Of a stretch of DNA of 64,000 nt, positions 1 to 10,419 are shown in pieces. The stretch covers positions 1,146,476-1,210,475 of the forward strand of contig MU006224.1 of assembly GCA_010093685.1 (NCBI GenBank), read 5' to 3'. Positions within the stretch are counted from its first letter, which is position 1, and the number at the start of each line of letters is the position of its first letter. The DNA is from Ophiobolus disseminans. Taxonomy: Eukaryota; Ascomycota; Dothideomycetes; Pleosporales; Phaeosphaeriaceae. The notes beneath the pieces are model-generated. The model was given only the letters and a program-made list of their open reading frames with translations, was not told where the DNA came from and searched no databases. The position numbers and the translations under genes are program-made.

Positions 1-1807
1 TTTTGGCATGATGGCCTTCATTGTTCGGAGCCGAACATGATGTCAAACATCACACACTCTTTCTATGACTTTGATAGCCGCTACAGTATCGAATGCAAAG
101 CGACACCGGACGTTTCGGATTGGACATACAACATCACCTCGTCTTGCTTTCCCTGATCATATCCCCAGCAGTACGCTGTTGATACTCGGCACGCTATCAA
201 ATACCTAGCTGCACCGACAAAAGGTGTCGTGTCTATCCTCGGAGGGTGCTGGAACGGCAGTGTTTGACACGTTGGTTGCACGAGGTAATCTTGGCTTCAT
301 CTTGTAACATAGATATTCGCTCGCGTTTAGCTGAGAATGTTTACGCCGCCTGTTGGGAGCTTACAGTACGTGTTTCTAAACGGCGATGAAAGTTGATATA
401 ATTCCAATGTCGCAGGATAGTTGTTGTAGTAGACTGCTACATGAGACCTGTGGGAAGAGAGCAGAGATGAAGAAGAAGGTTGATTGTTCTATAGAGTAGA
501 CAAGCAAGATTATATACAAGAGTATGCGTAAGCATATGATGTGGAAAGAGTGGCTGTGGAAGCTATAGAAGGTACTAGAATGTACCGTGCTCATGTAAGC
601 TCATGTATCGGACCGATAGGGGATCACGATGTACCGATGAGGTTGAGCTGCTAGGTTTGACAAGACCGACCAGGTGGCACTTCTGCGCCGTGACATCATT
701 GAATAGTGGTGCATGCATTAGGACCTCGGGGGAGTTGTATTGTAGCTGCCAGCACCGACAAATAATTGCTTGTGATGATAATGTGCGAAAGTAGCATGTC
801 TGCTTCTTGGACGGGAAGTGTGCAAGGTAGAGAGAAGTCTTGCAAAACTGTGTAGCAGGGGTGAAACTTGTTGTCCAATTCCGTTCACACGAATAACCAT
901 CTGGAAGCTCTAACTGTTTCCTCCTAGTTCAGGTGCAAAAAGAGCGATTAAATAGCAATAAAAATGCGTTACGGAAGAAACACATAAAGCCCGTACTGGA
1001 ACCACGTATGCCTGAAGTGCCCTGTTGTCAAAGCGGAGGAGGTGAGAGGCGCACTTAGGCCTGCCAGAACGCTTTTAACTATCGGAACGCGAGATTCCCA
1101 AACCTTAAATTACATATATAGGGTAATAAGTACACTATTCTATTAGATCTAAGAGTGACTAGCGCGCAAGCGCGAATGGCGCCGTACAAGAGCATAGAAG
1201 AAGAGGCTACTAAGTCCACATCGGCATAAACTTAACTAAAACAACAAAAGCTTGCCTGAACGTAACTGCGATAATAATCGGAGTGCAACGCCACCCAAAC
1301 AGGAGGTGAGTCGCTCCATCATTCTTTCCAAGCACACGATAGTGAGCTGGATACCACCACAGTACCGCAAAAGCAATTAATAGAGCCAGTAATACCACAC
1401 CAACGGACACCAGGAAGAACGTCGTTGAAGCGTCTAAAGTAGCCACATACCTAGTGGCTAGTTCATTTCGCGTATTATAGTCAACAGTCGATGCAAATGG
1501 GATTAATCTCGGACGCGGTCCCAAGCAGGCAACAGGAGTGACTGATCAACTGTAGCATTCTCTTAGAAATCCCGTGGGACGTTGGCATTCGTTTACTGTC
1601 CTTGCCGCTTCTTGTCGTAGATACCAAGCTTCTGATTTCAAGAGAAGCAACAGCGCAGTAAAGCACTAAAACAACATATGCAATAACATCGTCCAGGTTA
1701 GAAACGACAAGACATGTTTCATTGATCCAGAAAGCCAGAACACCAAGCTATGCATAACGATAATCCCCAACACCAGAAAACAGCACCTCCAATATCAGAT
1801 CAGTATG
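1..1807. other. Left-edge intergenic stretch, no supported gene
   Basis: AT-richer than the coding regions. I see no convincing gene. The only coding-like feature is a minus-strand open frame near 1210-1550 whose translation contains one strong hydrophobic segment (TTFFLVSVGVVLLALLIAF). It has no ATG in frame upstream, so it could only be a terminal exon of an unresolved gene, or chance. Confidence 0.5.
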
Positions 1808-4800
1808 TTACCGCGCGATTCTCAATCCACCCTTGTTCCGCCCACTCTGTCTCCTCATTGCCTCGAGCTTCTGCTTTAGCTGGTCATGTATCTTGCGATT
1901 CACGGCCCACCCCTCGCTCAGTTTCTGCATTCGGATCGCTGCAATGACAGCCAAAGCTGCGGATTTGAGTTTCGGACGGCGCTCGTGGATTGTGATGTCG
2001 GGCGTGATGCCCATTTGCGAGATGAGGTTGAGGTCTTGTTGATTGCTGTAACCGCGTTAGTACTGTTGTGGTAGACTGTGAGAATAGGGAGGACATACCA
2101 TTCGCTGTAGACTTGAATCTGCATGAGGAAGAAGCGCTTTTGATAGCCGAGGGCTTCGCGGAAGCCTTCAGCCCGGGAGCATCGGGCACGGAGGTATTGG
2201 ATCTGCTTTGCCAGGCCATTGATTTCCTTGATGTGCCGTTTTGTGAGAGCTTCGGCTTGTTCGTCGAGGTCGATGGCGTCTTGGTGAGCCTTGTGCTGGA
2301 TGGATTTGGAGGAAGCTTGCAGCAGGCGGAGCTGCGATTCCTTCTCGCGTAGTAGACCTTCCAAGTCGCGAAGTTGCTTCTCAAGAGCGAACTGTTGGTC
2401 GCGTTGTGCTGACTTCGCCTCCGTCTGGAGCTGGCGGTGCTGAGAGTCCTTTTCACGCATACGTGACTCAAGGTCCTTAATCTTAGTCTCCAGCGCGGCT
2501 TTCTGCTCCCGTTGCATGGCTCTCGTCTCCGTTTGGAAAGCGGTGCTTTGACTCTCCTTCTCGCGGATCATTGACTCGAGAAGCGAAATTTTCTCCTCAA
2601 GTGAGGATTTCTCCTCATTGGTCTCATCGACCTGCTCAAGCAAAGCTTCCAGCTCGTCCTCAACGTCTTGCTTTTCCCGGCGTGCTGTATCGCGAAGATC
2701 CTCAAGCGCCTCAAGACGCTCCTCGGCGAGTTGCTGGAGACGCTCAACTTCACCCCGTTGAGCATTCAACTCATCGCGCAAATCCTCAAGCTCGTCGTCT
2801 CGCTTGCGGACAAGGTCTTGCATCACATCAAGCTGCGTACCGGGCTCATCAGCATGGCTCCTCAATGCGTCGAGTTCGGCATCGCGCTCGGAGATGGTTC
2901 GTCTGGCTGTGTCCAGCTCGCGTTTCCGGTCGCTCAAATCACTCTTGAGCTGCTTAAGCTCATGCAGTGTTTGTTCTTGGGCATCAACCTTCTTTTGCAG
3001 GTTTGACATGTCGCGCTCGCGAGTCTGTAATGATGACTGCAGGTTCGTCAAGTCGCGAGACAATGCGTCCCTTTCGCGTGTGACCCTTTGTAGCGCCTCG
3101 ATCTGCGTATCTTTGCCAGACATTGTTGATCGCAAGGTGCGCATTTCGCGCTCGATGTTGTCGCGTTCTTGTCGAAGGGTAGAGACCAACGTGTCGCGGT
3201 CATTGTTTCCTTTCCGTAATGCGTCTACTTGCTCGTCCTTGCTTGTCATTTTGGCAACAAGATTATCCCGTTCACGTTGAAGGCCGTCAAGCTCTCGTGC
3301 TAGAGCGTCGCGCTCCCGTGTGGCCCTGTTCAAAGCCTCGACCTGCGCATCCTTGCTCGTGAGGGTGGACCGAAGGCCGGTCATTTCTTGAGTCGCGTCG
3401 TCACGCTCACAGCGTAGTCGGTCCATGCCAATCAAGTCGCGGTCTTTCTGGCTGATTGTCTGCCGAAGCTGTTGCACTTGTTGCTCGTACGAAGCAACTT
3501 CGCGCTGGAACCTTGTAATCTGCTGCATGGCGTCCTGGAGCTGTCTGCGGTAGTCATCCAGTTCATCAGCCTTGGCTTCCGCAGTGTCGACCCGGGACTG
3601 CAACAGTTCAATCTCGACGCCTTTCTCGCGCGTGATCTCAACCACCTTCTGTCGAGCATCATGGGCAGACTGCTGGGCGAGTTGGACTTGGTTGTCGCCC
3701 TGAGATTCTGCAAGTTCTAGGCGTTCTCGGATCGCCTCCAGCTCTGCCTCCTTGTCGGTTTGAACGGTCTGCATGCGACGCTGGAGTTCCTTGATGTCGG
3801 CGTCCTTCTCGCGTTCCATTGACCGTAGACGCTCTTCGACAACAGACAGCTCATGTCGCTTCTGATTTTCGGCGGTCTCGAGCTCGCGTTCGAAGTCGTC
3901 TAGCTGCTGCTCCAATTCGCGGATCTCCTGGTCTTTTCCATCAGCAGCGGTGTCGATCTTGGATTGCAGGGCTTCAATCTCGGCGTCCTTTGCGTTCTCC
4001 ACAGAACGGAGCTGGTCCTCCAGGTCTTCGATCTTCTCACTCTGCTTCTCCAATTGGCGCTCCTTGTCCGCGACATTGGTGTCTTGAGATTCCCTCAACG
4101 AGCGTAATTGTTCCTCGAGTTCGGCGATCGTGTCGGCTTGCTGCTTTAGCTGCCGCTCTTTCTCCTCGAGCTCTGAGGACTGCGACCCCTGCGAACTTTC
4201 CAGCCTCTTCTCGAGCTCTTCAACCTTGTCTTCCTGCTCGTCCAGCAGCTGGTCTCGCCGCGAAACCTCGGCTTGTGCGTTCTCGAGCTCGGCGCTAACC
4301 TTGTCCAACTCGTCTTCGACGCTGCGGGCCTCGGCGAGCTTCTCCTCGAGGCGCTCGACCTCACCCGCGCGCTCCTCGGCCAGCCGGCGGAGCTCGTCCA
4401 TCTCCTCGCGCATGCCCTCGTCGGCGTGTCGCCTCTTGACCTTCTCAGCGTATTCGCGCAGCTGCTGCCTGTATGTCTCGAGCTCGTGTTCGGCGGCCTT
4501 GAGGTCTTTCGTGTACTGCTTGATGTCGCGCGACATGGTGACCTTCTCCGACTTGAGACTGATGTTCTCCTGGAGCGCTCTGACGTTGAACTCGGGGCCC
4601 ATCTTCTGGAGGTTCTCTTCGAGGAAATGGATCTTGAGTTTGAGGCCGAAGTTCTCCTTGTCTATTTGTTCGAGGCGCTGCACCGTATTAGTGCGGTCCA
4701 CCGCAGAGTAAATGATCAGCAAACTTACAGCTTCCTGCTCCCTCAGTGTGAGCACATTCCCATTGCCGTTGTCCATTTCGCCCTCGGCCCTCCTCGGTAG

Positions 4801-5226
4801 CGCCATTGGCGTGCTCATGGCGCTCGAGTTGGGGTCCGGCACGGGTGTGCGGCCATCGACCGACTCGGCGAAGGAGCTCGAGTGCATGTCCATGGTGCTG
4901 GCTTCGGGCAGCGGCGTGTTGCTCATGTTGAACCCGGGCTTCAATGCCGCCGGTGTTGTCATGTTGCCCTTGAGCAGTCCGTTCATCTGTCGCGTCCGGT
5001 TCGTGGTTGCACTCTTCAGCATGGGCGTAAACTCGTTCTTCGCGTTGACGTTGCGGATGGTTGCGAGAGGGTTCCGAGGGGTGCGGGCGCCTCCCTTCGG
5101 CTTGAAGAGACTGTCGCGGCCCGCCGGTGCTTGGAACGAGTCCTCCATGCTGAATGAGAGCCCCGTCGCGCCCATACGCGTCACGTCGCCAGCGTCGGTC
5201 TGTGGGGTGCCTGGAACATAAGCCAT
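1808..5226 (-). CDS. apsB: Mto1/ApsB-type microtubule-organising centre protein
   Basis: Predicted 1104-residue coiled-coil protein that should recruit gamma-tubulin complexes to spindle-pole-body outer plaques and septal or cytoplasmic MTOCs. The model has three exons, with introns at 4678-4728 (51 bp, in frame) and 2046-2098 (53 bp, branch site TACTAAC). Removing the first intron restores a centrosomin N-terminal motif (Cnn_1N) at about residues 160-192, with the core RLEQIDKENFGLKLKIHFLE. Heptad-rich coiled coil fills about residues 200-960. Near the C-terminus (about 965-1040) lies the Mto2-binding signature, with IKEINGLAKQIQYLRARC followed by FFLMQIQVYSECN, which only appears once the second intron is spliced. 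Having both end motifs separates Mto1/ApsB from generic coiled-coil proteins. The ATG at 5226 was chosen over an upstream in-frame ATG because MAYVPGTPQTD looks like the true start. It shares a 410-bp divergent promoter with the next gene. Confidence 0.9.
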
Positions 5227-5636
5227 GGTATCTATGCCCGCTGTTATCGCATAAGTGAGAGAATAACAAGACTGGCGGCGTGCACACCTCAAATGGCGTC
5301 CCAAGTGCGTTGCGCTGTCAAGGTGGGTCAATGTTTGGACGTAAACATCGCGGAACAGCGCTTGGACCTTTCTGCATCGCACTAACCTGGAAGGAGCGTT
5401 CCGAAAAACGTCCCCGCCAGCCAGTCACGTTTCAACTTCGCCGCCTGGCCTGTCGAACCTTTACTTGCTGCTTGCATGATTTTGTCCATTTGGACGTGAA
5501 TTCTTTCACTCGTTGGCTGTGGCGTATAGGACGCTAGTAGTGTTTTCGCCGCATTGGAAGTCTCGCGAAAATCTTCTCTGCCACTCTCTCCCAGTACGTA
5601 CTGAGACACACTACCAACAAGTAGCTTTCGAACGGA
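5227..5636. promoter_or_regulatory. Divergent promoter between apsB-like and SGT1/ECD genes
   Basis: 410 bp between two start codons facing away from each other. It must hold both promoters and both 5' UTRs. No TATA box or other specific site stands out. Confidence 0.5.
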
Positions 5637-7655
5637 ATGGACTTCCCCAAGGATGACCTGAAATGGTTTGGCGAAGGGTTTGATGGCTTTCCGAAGAAGC
5701 TTCCAGAGGACGTTGTGGAGTACATCATCTACATCATCGACACCAGGCTCTCCGACATCCAGACTAGAGAGCGTCTGCAAGCCTTCCAACGCTCCTTCAA
5801 ACAGCTCGAGAAGAAGTTTCTAAAAGAGTACATATGGCAGCGTGAGTCTCTGAAGCTTGAGCTTGTCCGCGAAGAAGGTCGCTGGTTGCTAAAAGGACGT
5901 ACGAATTATGGCGACAGCGTTGCGGATGAGTGGCTTATCGTCTGGCTCCTGAGGGAGTTGAGTAAAGAGTTTAAGGATGCTTGGATACGCATATACGACA
6001 CCGACGGAGAATTCCTGCTCATAGAAGCTGCAAATGCGCTGCCAAAATGGTTAAACCCTGAAGTGGCCGAGAATAGGGTGTGGATCAGCAATCATCGCCT
6101 CCTCATCGTCCCGTTGGGCAAGGAAGAGACAGATCCAGCGCCGTTAATCATGAAAAGAGCGCTCAAAATACTGGATGACACACCCGCTCGACCGCAACAC
6201 TACCCCAAGGTAGAGAAAGAAGCCTTTCATCGATTGCATAACTACCCCGCTACCATCGCAGAGAACCAGCATCACGCTACTCTTCCATTACCACGAAAAG
6301 TCGCACACATACTACATACAAACCCATCGTATATCGCGCCAGTCGTGGAGGCCTTTTACTTGCGTGATCCTATCTCCATCCGCCTCTTGCAACCCGTCAA
6401 GTCCAAAATCCCTCTTATGTTTACCCCAGAAGACTTCGTGGAAGTGAGTGTGCGCTTTACAAAAGTGCTCTACGCGCAACTGTTAGGCCAGCAATGGAGT
6501 CCTCCGCCACCCTGGGATTCTGCTTTGGAGAAGCTCGTTGGAGACGGCCATGGCGCGGAGAAAGCTGAGGTTGGCGTCAAGGTTGCTGCAGGCATGCAGA
6601 TTCTACTTTCGCACTCTATATTCGCGTTGAATAAGCCTGTACGAGAAATCGCTCTCCTGCTCGAAGACTTAGAAAACCATGACGACACACTTCCTACTAA
6701 TATGGAGATTGCGGCCTGGCCCAAGCGAGAGGATAATGAGGAATGGCTGAACATCGACTTTGCAGAGTTCGAGAAAGAGCTTGAAGGAAAGGGCAACAGT
6801 AGTACGAAGGGATTTGGAGACAAGAGCGCGCAAGACAACTTGAAGAAGATGGTGGAACGCTTCAATGACTTCTTAGCGGATGATGAAGCGGACCACAAAG
6901 GTGCCACAGAGCTGGACCCCATGGATATCGATAACGACTCTGATGCAGGAGAAAGAGGCTGGGATGATCCCGAGACGGACGACTCTGATGGCGAGCATTC
7001 GCAGGAAGGAAATGCTCAGGCCAGCAAGGCCTCCACAAATAACGACGCCAAAACCAAGCCGACACCCAAGCCTCAGTTAAGAAAGGACACAGACAATGCA
7101 GATGCCAGCGAAGACGAAGAAGCCGATGCAGAGTACGCTGAATATGAAGCTACCTATGGGAAATTCATGACTCTCTCCGCAGCCGAAAAAGCACTACTTA
7201 CCGACGAAGCACGCATCCTTGCCCTCGAGCAAGACGCAGAACAAGAAGAAGACGAGGAAATCAAGAAATTGACTGAAGCTATGGAAGCTGAACTTTTTGG
7301 CCACGGTGCACTGAACCTCAATGCCAAGCCAGATCGCTCTCACGGCAAAGGCCTACTCAGCAATGGTAGCAGCAAGGGTAAAGGGAAGGCGAAGCTCGAA
7401 GAGATTAGCGAGGATGAGGAAGATGAAGACGAGGAAGACGATGTACTAGACGAAGACTACAATCTCGCGGACAATATGCTTAAGGCATTCAAGGGTCAAG
7501 CGGGCATGGCTGGGCCGGCGGGCAATATGATGAAGGCCATGGGCGTACAATTTCCGCGCGATGCGGACGATGAGATCAAGAGTGGAGGAGCTGGTGGCAA
7601 GGGGAAAGAGAAGGCTGGAAGCGAACGCACATGGCGAGACTTGCTCATAGACTGA
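5637..7655 (+). CDS. SGT1/ecdysoneless (ECD) family protein
   Basis: Single-exon 672-residue protein of the SGT1 family (Pfam SGT1, fungal 'suppressor of gcr2', animal ecdysoneless). It is unrelated to the co-chaperone also called Sgt1. Animal ECD works with the PRPF8 spliceosome core, the R2TP chaperone and transcription. Yeast work implicates this family in glycolytic gene expression. The N-terminus has the family pattern LPEDVVEYIIYIIDTR followed by WIVWLLRELSKEF-like text and the NRVWISNHRLLIVPL block (about residues 145-165). The conserved globular part ends near residue 380. The remainder is acidic and low in complexity (runs of D/E around 410-440, 470-490 and 595-610) with a short ordered tail. 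It is convergent with the next gene. I assign the family with confidence; the molecular role in fungi is inferred. Confidence 0.88.
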   Translation: MDFPKDDLKWFGEGFDGFPKKLPEDVVEYIIYIIDTRLSDIQTRERLQAFQRSFKQLEKKFLKEYIWQRESLKLELVREEGRWLLKGRTNYGDSVADEWLIVWLLRELSKEFKDAWIRIYDTDGEFLLIEAANALPKWLNPEVAENRVWISNHRLLIVPLGKEETDPAPLIMKRALKILDDTPARPQHYPKVEKEAFHRLHNYPATIAENQHHATLPLPRKVAHILHTNPSYIAPVVEAFYLRDPISIRLLQPVKSKIPLMFTPEDFVEVSVRFTKVLYAQLLGQQWSPPPPWDSALEKLVGDGHGAEKAEVGVKVAAGMQILLSHSIFALNKPVREIALLLEDLENHDDTLPTNMEIAAWPKREDNEEWLNIDFAEFEKELEGKGNSSTKGFGDKSAQDNLKKMVERFNDFLADDEADHKGATELDPMDIDNDSDAGERGWDDPETDDSDGEHSQEGNAQASKASTNNDAKTKPTPKPQLRKDTDNADASEDEEADAEYAEYEATYGKFMTLSAAEKALLTDEARILALEQDAEQEEDEEIKKLTEAMEAELFGHGALNLNAKPDRSHGKGLLSNGSSKGKGKAKLEEISEDEEDEDEEDDVLDEDYNLADNMLKAFKGQAGMAGPAGNMMKAMGVQFPRDADDEIKSGGAGGKGKEKAGSERTWRDLLID

Positions 7656-8014
7656 GTGGAAGAAACTGAGTATCATGAAGTGGTTCTTGGGCGTCTACTA
7701 TTTCATGTTCAAGATTATGTTCGAGTGCGTTGAAGACAAGAGGTATTTCCAGCTCCATTCTTCCTTTCTGTTATCTGTACTTGCCATTCTGCCACCCCTG
7801 GTCGAACATGTCTGTCGTTCTCTCGTAGTTTCGCTTGTCATTGGCCGACGTGGGATATTCCGTGTCGGGTGCGCCTTCTTCACCTGTATATGGAAGGAGC
7901 AATGCAACGCTAGGAAAGAAGAGATGACCCGACTTTCGCCCTCGCTCAATCATGCTACTGTTTCCTTCAATATTCTCTCTCTCTGGGCGAATCTCTCCTA
8001 CCATGCAGATTCGT
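7656..8014. other. Convergent 3' intergenic space
   Basis: 359 bp between two converging genes. It should hold both 3' UTRs. No canonical feature is seen. Confidence 0.4.
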
Positions 8015-8782
8015 TTACGACCTTTCGCTCGACACAGCGTAGATCCTCCACTCTGGACAGTGCAAGCAAAAGTCGACGTACTGCACAAGATCGCCGGTCT
8101 TCGAACACCTCCCGCACCTTCCCTCTACATGCTCCTCTCTCGCTTTCGCCAACTGAGCCAGCTCAGCCTCACGGCAGCGGAAGCACGTCCAACGACTGTC
8201 GCACACACAGCCTCGATAGCCCATGCCGTGCTGTTCCATCGCTATTGCTGCGCAGCTTTCGCAAACAGGAACGCGAGCGCCACGTGCCATGATGAGCTGA
8301 CGGTCGAATTCGCGGCTCTCCTGCGCGTAATGGCTCACTCGACAGCCTTTGCAGACACGAACTTTGGCTCGGATTGGCGGATGAGTCTCGCAGCTGCGCA
8401 CTTCACCCCAGTGTTGGTACATCCCCGGTAAAAGCCGCTGATCACAGTCTACTCGGCGATGCACCTGTGCTGAAAGGCGCTCGTCTTGGCTGCGATCGAA
8501 GAATCGGCCGGCAAACGCGACAAACTCTCCTTCCGTTCGTCGCATATCTTCTTTCTCCTCACGCTGTTTCGCTTCCCATGCTGCCACCACGTGCGGGTAA
8601 TCCTCGGCGAGTTTGTGCTTGCGGATCAGCTGTGGTTGCTCGGGGACGATGCCTTCCTCGGCTGGCTTCCAGCAGATACGGTAGAAGTCGTCCGAGAAGT
8701 CTTCGAGGATGGCGTGTGGAATTAGTCTGATAGGGATGTCGTGTCGGGGAAGTAAGAAATCGTGGTTATTGGGGTCATCCAT
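8015..8782 (-). CDS. Unrecognised cysteine-rich protein
   Basis: 255-residue single-exon frame, not assigned to a family I know. The N-terminal half (MDDPNNHDFLLPRHDIPIRL onward) is hydrophilic. The C-terminal half is packed with paired cysteines: VCKGCRVSH near residue 142, VCESCAA near 172, CVCDSRWTCFRCRE near 190, RCGRCSK near 221 and FCLHC near 237. The pattern suggests two or more zinc-binding knuckles rather than a classic RING or GATA finger. The start ATG at 8782 is in good context and lies 234 bp from the divergent start of the following gene. Function unknown. A longer C-terminus through a missed 3' intron cannot be excluded. Confidence 0.7.
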   Translation of the reverse strand: MDDPNNHDFLLPRHDIPIRLIPHAILEDFSDDFYRICWKPAEEGIVPEQPQLIRKHKLAEDYPHVVAAWEAKQREEKEDMRRTEGEFVAFAGRFFDRSQDERLSAQVHRRVDCDQRLLPGMYQHWGEVRSCETHPPIRAKVRVCKGCRVSHYAQESREFDRQLIMARGARVPVCESCAAIAMEQHGMGYRGCVCDSRWTCFRCREAELAQLAKAREEHVEGRCGRCSKTGDLVQYVDFCLHCPEWRIYAVSSERS

Positions 8783-9016
8783 GGTAGTGGCGATGGGCTA
8801 CGAGGTTGAGAACCACGGAAGGTTCACTTTGAGACAAGTCACCAGGTTTTGGCTTTCGCTGTTTGTCTTACACTCACTCAGACTTATTTTCACACTGACG
8901 CAGCCATTTTTGGACGGAATCCTCAACTACCTCACAGTGCTTAGCACTTGATTATTTAACATCGACTCGACTATCCATAAACCACGACCACAGACCAATT
9001 CGATCCTAATGCAGCC

Positions 9017-9754
9017 ATGGCGAACATAAAGTCTCCCAACAACAACGACAACAACTACAACAGCCGCAACCCACCCACAATGGCGACCCCAGAGCCCAAA
9101 TACCCCCACACAACCCACGACCACAGCGCGCTATCAACCTACTTCCTCGATGTCTCAGCCTTTACCGCATCAGTCAGCATGAGCAAGGCCTCGACCCTCC
9201 GCGAAACCGGAAACGATGTACCCACGAGCCTCGCCACTATCTCTTCGCGCAACCGCACCGCTCCGCCCCTCCTCTACAGCCGCACCGCCGTCATCGACCC
9301 CTCCACCATCGACTTCAACCGCATAGGCATCCTCTTCGCATATGGAGACTACTACTACATCGTCCTCGACGCCATGCCCGCCCAAGCCACACCATACTCG
9401 GGCTTCCTGCACCGCTCCCGCATCGGAATGACGCTCACGTGCGAGTGGGAATCTATTAGAGGCAAGACACGCGCGTGTCCACGTGGCGTCGGCACAGCAG
9501 GGAACGAGGGCGGGTGGTGGCATGTGCATAGTCGCACTCTGATGCAATTGCGCAGCCATGTCTTGGATGCTGCGAAGGAAGCAGAGGTGCGGCGCCTTTC
9601 GGTCAAGAGGCCCATGCCGGAGTTGGTCTTCAGGAATGACTTGGAGCACCAGTTTCGCCGGGTCATTGATGCGCATTATGGGATCTTGAGGGTGAAGGGA
9701 AAGCAGGTGAAGTTGGAGGCGGAGAAGGCGTGGGAGAAGTTTATGGTGGGTTGA
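9017..9754 (+). CDS. Unrecognised protein, basic C-terminus
   Basis: 245-residue single-exon frame with good ATG context (cagccATGg). The first 35 residues are rich in Asn and Pro and probably disordered; a second in-frame Met at residue 22 is an alternative start. The centre has an ordered block (FNRIGILFAYGDYYYIVLDA, about residues 100-120) and a W-rich stretch (CEWESI, GGWWHVHSR). The C-terminal third is charged and helical (VFRNDLEHQFRRVIDAHYGI). No signal peptide, membrane segment or motif links it to a known family. Codon use and the absence of stops over 738 bp support it as a gene. It diverges from the Cys-rich gene across 234 bp, so the two could be co-regulated. Confidence 0.65.
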   Translation: MANIKSPNNNDNNYNSRNPPTMATPEPKYPHTTHDHSALSTYFLDVSAFTASVSMSKASTLRETGNDVPTSLATISSRNRTAPPLLYSRTAVIDPSTIDFNRIGILFAYGDYYYIVLDAMPAQATPYSGFLHRSRIGMTLTCEWESIRGKTRACPRGVGTAGNEGGWWHVHSRTLMQLRSHVLDAAKEAEVRRLSVKRPMPELVFRNDLEHQFRRVIDAHYGILRVKGKQVKLEAEKAWEKFMVG

Positions 9755-10419
9755 TTCGGTCGGTTGGTGCTGAGATGTAGTGAGTCGTGCTTCTCCTTGG
9801 GTGTGTGTTTGCATGTATAAATCATTGGGATTAGGAGGGTGTACAAACGTGGGATTTTCTATCTTTTCTTTCCACACGTCTTGCCTGGATAGCTTGATAG
9901 ATTCACGAGACATTGCTTCTTAGACAGAGTACGTAATGCATGTCACCATCAAGCTCTCCGTTAATCAAGATTACCAACAGCATAGACTGCCTCCGACCTT
10001 GCTCAAGAAGCAACTTCCTCTCGCTGAACAGTTCGAGAAGCTCCTCGCTACGGTGTTGATGGACTGCATCACACGTAATAATACCCTGCGGCTATACAGC
10101 CTCGTGGTCGTTGTTCCAGCCACGTTGACGATGAGGCACCACAGATGAGATGCAAGAGCCACGACTAGGGTTGAAACAGGAGACGGAATTGTTCATTGAG
10201 TGTTGAAATGCGCGAGTAGATATTCGTCGTATACACAGTTTCAACAGCCATGCTGTCAATCACAAACATCCAGCTTTTCAATCCTTTGACAACACTAACG
10301 CCATTACTCATGCCTATGCTTCATCTTATCCATCATCCAACTTAATGCAATCATCAAATCATTATCATGAATCATCACCACATCTACCCCCCAAGTCTTT
10401 CCCCCAAATACTTCCTGTC
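9755..10419. other. Convergent 3' intergenic space
   Basis: 665 bp between converging genes. No supported ORF, RNA gene or repeat. Confidence 0.4.

Noticed and set aside
1210..1524. Possible membrane protein at the left edge
   Set aside because: No ATG in frame before the hydrophobic segment and no convincing upstream exon; kept only as a remark on the intergenic stretch.
3819..5221. Several 90-190 codon plus-strand frames opposite the apsB-like gene
   Set aside because: They are Ser/Leu/Arg-rich mirror frames of a Glu/Arg/Lys-rich coiled coil, a common artefact.
7675..8292. 205-codon plus-strand frame with a hydrophobic start
   Set aside because: It overlaps the Cys-rich minus-strand gene in antisense, and its translation becomes Ser/Arg-rich where the real gene lies opposite.
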